This document shows positions 15,738 through 17,873 of a stretch of DNA of 17,873 bases, in pieces. The notes beneath the pieces were generated by a model that was given only the letters and a program-made list of their open reading frames with translations, did no database searches and had not been told where the DNA came from. The stretch spans positions 1-17,873 of the forward strand of contig JAKQPS010000007.1 in the NCBI GenBank assembly GCA_029564595.1, given 5' to 3'. The DNA is from a bacterium (GTDB lineage: Bacteria > UBP15 > UBA6099). Position 1 is the first letter of the stretch. Each line of letters begins with the position of its first letter. Position numbers and translations under genes: made by a program.

Positions 15738-16850
15738 ATGAAGATTGACGGGAGGGTTGCGCGCGTTTTTGCGGCTGCGGCGCTCATTTCGGCGGTTGCG
15801 GCGCAGTTTGCCGGAGCGCAAAAGGCTCCGCAAGGAGCGAAGGGCGGCAAGGCTGAAGACGCGAACGTGATGATAGTTTATTCGGGGAAGCATTTTGCGT
15901 CCGCCGACCCGATGAGCGCCGTGTCAGGCTCGTCGTTGCCGACGAAAAGGCAGGTTGAAAGCGAAACGAAAGAGCCCTCGCTCGAAGATAGGATGTCCGG
16001 CCTCGAAAGCAGGATGGACGACATACAGAAGGATTTGAGAAAGATATCCATATTGATAAGCGGGTTCGCGGGCGACTACCCGGTGTTCAAGACGGAGACT
16101 GCCGGCAAGCTTGAAAGACTTTCCGCGCAGGTGGGCTCGTTCCAAAAAGACGTGTCGGACGTTGAAAAAGCAAAGGCGGCGGCTCTCGATGCCGCCGCGA
16201 AGATGGAGGCGATGCGAGGCGAGGCGCTTATTCTGGCGGAGGATATCAAGACGAGCCGGAATTATTTGAGCGAGAGGTACGAGGAACTGCGCTTCGTGGA
16301 AGAGAACATAGGAAAGGTTGCGGAGGACGCTGGAAATAAAAAGCAACAAATAGACCAGAGATACGACGCTTTTAAAGAGTATTCGGAAAAGCTTAACGAC
16401 AGGACGTCGATGCTGGCGGACATGGCGATGCGCGCCGCCGGAAACGCTCAGAGCCAAGCCGTCGCAGCCGAGCGAAAAGCGGAAAACGCGCAGAAAACAA
16501 TCGTGGACACCGCGAAGACCGCGGCAGGAGAAAGGTATTCGGAGGATTATCCCGGTCTTATCGACAAGATTGGAAATATGGTCGCCGCACGAACGGACGT
16601 AACATACGAGGAATCGATGAAAACGGCCAAAGATGTCGTAGTGACGGGGATTCAAACAGCCGTCAATCACACGATGATATGGCTTGCCGGAATAACGCTT
16701 CTTGTTTATTTGATAAGCAATAGAAAAAAGCCTGAAGCGGTTGAAAAAAGGGCTGACTCAAAAAGATGTCGCGACGCGGACGACGCGCCGCTGCTGACCG
16801 AAAAGGCGGCGACAAAGCCTCCCGAGCCAGAGGATAAAACGGCAAGCTGA
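15738..16850 (+). CDS. Exported coiled-coil protein with C-terminal membrane anchor, unknown function
   Basis: A 370-residue protein not recognised. Residues 1-27 form a signal peptide (basic start, Ala-rich core, cleavage plausible after AGA before QKA). Residues 80-265 are rich in Glu, Lys, Ala and Gln in heptad-like spacing (SLEDRMSGLESRMDDIQKDL, and AAERKAENAQKTIVDTAKTA), indicating extended coiled coil. Residues about 312-330 (MIWLAGITLLVYLIS) form one membrane segment, followed by RKK and a 40-residue hydrophilic tail. With a cleaved signal this gives a periplasmic coiled-coil domain tethered to the inner membrane and a short cytoplasmic tail. The ATG at 15738 is supported by GGAGG 10 nt upstream. 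It heads a rightward set with the 111-residue protein and the lipoprotein-like gene. A chemosensory, stator-like or scaffold role can be imagined, but nothing in the sequence proves one. Confidence 0.85.
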   Translation: MKIDGRVARVFAAAALISAVAAQFAGAQKAPQGAKGGKAEDANVMIVYSGKHFASADPMSAVSGSSLPTKRQVESETKEPSLEDRMSGLESRMDDIQKDLRKISILISGFAGDYPVFKTETAGKLERLSAQVGSFQKDVSDVEKAKAAALDAAAKMEAMRGEALILAEDIKTSRNYLSERYEELRFVEENIGKVAEDAGNKKQQIDQRYDAFKEYSEKLNDRTSMLADMAMRAAGNAQSQAVAAERKAENAQKTIVDTAKTAAGERYSEDYPGLIDKIGNMVAARTDVTYEESMKTAKDVVVTGIQTAVNHTMIWLAGITLLVYLISNRKKPEAVEKRADSKRCRDADDAPLLTEKAATKPPEPEDKTAS

Positions 16851-16887
16851 CAATCTGCGGAATGAACATAGAGGAAAGGGGAAGATT

Positions 16888-16983
16888 GTGAGAGCGGCAG
16901 ATGATTTGCTTTCAGGCGCCGCGAGGCGGGCGTTAAAAAAAACAAAACGGGGAGGGCGATTATGCAAGAACAGGGGTTCATGA
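16888..16983 (+). CDS. Possible small basic protein (31 residues)
   Basis: In the 111-nt gap between the coiled-coil gene and the next gene, a GTG at 16888 opens a 31-codon frame beginning MRAADDLLSGAARRALKK. It is preceded by AAAGGGGAAG, an acceptable SD. It is basic and could be an amphipathic helix. It overlaps the start of the next gene in another frame. It may be no more than the leader of that gene. Confidence 0.2.
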   Translation: MRAADDLLSGAARRALKKTKRGGRLCKNRGS

Positions 16984-17297
16984 GCGTGGATCAGGCAAAA
17001 AGCGTCGCTATTTCATTCCTAGGTCAGTTCGGAAGCGCGGTTTCGGAAAGCGACAGGATAGATTGGAATATTGTTTTTAAGAATAAGCTGACATCTTCGG
17101 GCTGGAACCGCGAACAGGTTCTTGGGTGGGCGTTGATGATTCTAAACGGGATAGTAAACACGGAGATGGGTTCGCAGCCGGGCATCTGGCACATGGAAGA
17201 GAACAAATGGTTCCGGTATTTTGCTTCTTGGACAAGCGCCGGAGAGCAATCCAACAGCTTTGAAAACTTCGTCGCATTTTTAAGATGGGCGGTGTGA
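16962..17297 (+). CDS. Small soluble protein of unknown function
   Basis: A 111-residue protein, not recognised. It has no signal peptide or membrane segment. It is predicted mostly helical and has seven tryptophans (for example RIDWNIVF, SGWNREQVLGWAL, GIWHMEENKWFRYFASW), a high aromatic content suggesting a compact fold or a binding surface. The ATG at 16962 is chosen because a GGGGAGGG SD precedes it by about 5 nt; an internal ATG six codons later has a weaker site. It lies 111 nt after the coiled-coil gene, and the next gene begins at its stop codon, so co-expression with the lipoprotein-like gene is likely. Confidence 0.75.
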   Translation: MQEQGFMSVDQAKSVAISFLGQFGSAVSESDRIDWNIVFKNKLTSSGWNREQVLGWALMILNGIVNTEMGSQPGIWHMEENKWFRYFASWTSAGEQSNSFENFVAFLRWAV

Positions 17298-17299
17298 CA

Positions 17300-17815
17300 G
17301 TGCAAAAACACAACGGAGCAGTCGCTGCGGCGGCTCTAGCATTGTCACTGGTCATGTCTTGCGCGGCTGAGGCGGGGCAAGAGGGCGGAAACCGGGCGGC
17401 AAAAAGCGAAATAGCCGCATCGGCAAAGGCGGAGGAAACCCGTCCTGTTTGCGATCCGGGAAAACTCGCGATATCTAAGACTCTGGAATACAGCTATACG
17501 ATGAAAAAGTTTCTGGCGACCGTGGAGTTCGGCGAGAACTACGCGGATAAAGATAAGACGCCAAGCGATGTTCAACCTGTGGCGACGGAGAAAGACCCGA
17601 TGCTTTGCGTGGGAGAAAAAGACAAGGAATGTGTGGAAATCACGCCACTTGAATGTAATTTCAGAATTGTAAAGGAGGGAAAAAAGGTCGAAGCAGCCGA
17701 CGCGAACACCGGAATGGAGAAGTTCGAGATTCAACCCGGATTCGTCAATAGAACCCTAGAATCAGGAAGAATCAGCCGTATGTTTTGGCATGGTATTCAC
17801 CTCGTAGATTTCTAA
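17300..17815 (+). CDS. Lipoprotein-like exported protein of unknown function
   Basis: A protein of 171 residues if it starts at GTG 17300; an in-frame ATG at 17285 would add five residues and overlap the previous gene by 13 nt. The GTG is preferred because MQKHNG gives a proper signal-peptide n-region and GGGCGG lies upstream, while the ATG has no SD. The leader ends LSLVMSC, so Cys26 could be lipidated (Val-Met-Ser-Cys is an imperfect lipobox). The mature part has four further cysteines in VCDPGK, MLCVGEKDKEC and LEC, suggesting disulfides in the periplasm. Near the 3' end, 17733-17755 matches positions 1-23 of this window at 21 of 23 bases, so the last 28 or so residues may derive partly from a repeat. 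Not recognised as a known family. Confidence 0.72.
   Translation: MQKHNGAVAAAALALSLVMSCAAEAGQEGGNRAAKSEIAASAKAEETRPVCDPGKLAISKTLEYSYTMKKFLATVEFGENYADKDKTPSDVQPVATEKDPMLCVGEKDKECVEITPLECNFRIVKEGKKVEAADANTGMEKFEIQPGFVNRTLESGRISRMFWHGIHLVDF
17733..17755 (+). repeat. Intragenic match to the end of repeat copy A
   Basis: AACCCGGATTCGTC is identical to 1-14, and the match continues to 21 of 23 positions through ATAGA. In frame it encodes part of QPGFVNRT. Flanking GATTC/GAATC (about 17739-17743 and 17757-17761) could form a degenerate version of the hairpin seen at 3-34. Confidence 0.45.
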
Positions 17816-17873
17816 TGCGCGGCAATAGGAAGTGAAAAAGAATCTAGAAACAACAGGGAATTCTCTATCCACT

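Noticed and set aside
15924-16670. Minus-strand ORF of 248 codons opposite the coiled-coil gene
   Set aside because: The plus-strand frame has SD, promoter, signal peptide and membrane anchor; the antisense product is Arg/Leu/His-rich without motifs.

Overview
The window looks like chromosomal DNA of a diderm (Gram-negative-type), moderately GC-rich bacterium, probably an uncultured lineage. The reasons are a Wzz-type co-polymerase fused to a BY-kinase, Sec signal peptides, lipoprotein-like leaders, and frequent TTG/GTG starts with clear Shine-Dalgarno sites. I cannot place it in a phylum from sequence alone. No tRNA, rRNA, CRISPR array, transposase or phage gene was seen.

Region 1 (1-274) is gene-free and holds a repeat element with three hairpins. 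Region 2 (275-5100, minus strand) is a probable four-gene operon read leftwards from a promoter at about 5124-5152. Its genes are a lipoprotein-like rhodanese-fold protein lacking the catalytic cysteine, an alkaline-phosphatase-superfamily phosphodiesterase/phosphatase, an exported protein with an Asp-box and a CBM9-like C-terminus, and an FGGY sugar kinase. Gaps are 24-45 nt. The substrate is unknown.

Region 3 (5101-5513) is a divergent promoter region. Region 4 (5514-14152, plus strand) is a long, tightly packed series: PfkB-family kinase (possible adenosine kinase), S-adenosylhomocysteine hydrolase of the short type, Wzz/BY-kinase, a ParB-like protein, O-antigen ligase/Wzy-like polymerase, GT4 glycosyltransferase and a small SAM-dependent methyltransferase. 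From the BY-kinase onward, neighbouring genes are 3-18 nt apart or overlap by 4 nt. The first two genes plausibly recycle the SAH and adenosine left by methylation; the rest looks like a surface-polysaccharide module. The odd member is the ParB-like protein, which has no ParA beside it but directly follows a BY-kinase, itself a P-loop ATPase related to ParA/MinD.

Region 5 (14153-14600) is gene-free and contains a roughly 0.3 kb segment bounded by imperfect inverted repeats of the same family as the element at 1-183. Region 6 is a leftward SAM-dependent methyltransferase (14601-15623). It diverges from region 7 (15738-17815), a cassette of three unrecognised genes: an exported coiled-coil protein with a C-terminal membrane anchor, a 111-residue soluble protein, and a cysteine-containing lipoprotein-like protein. 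The promoter of region 7 is overlapped by a perfect 10-bp inverted repeat.

The items most worth following are the ParB-like protein inside the polysaccharide operon, the composite repeat family, the cysteine-less rhodanese, and the orphan cassette with its promoter-embedded inverted repeat.
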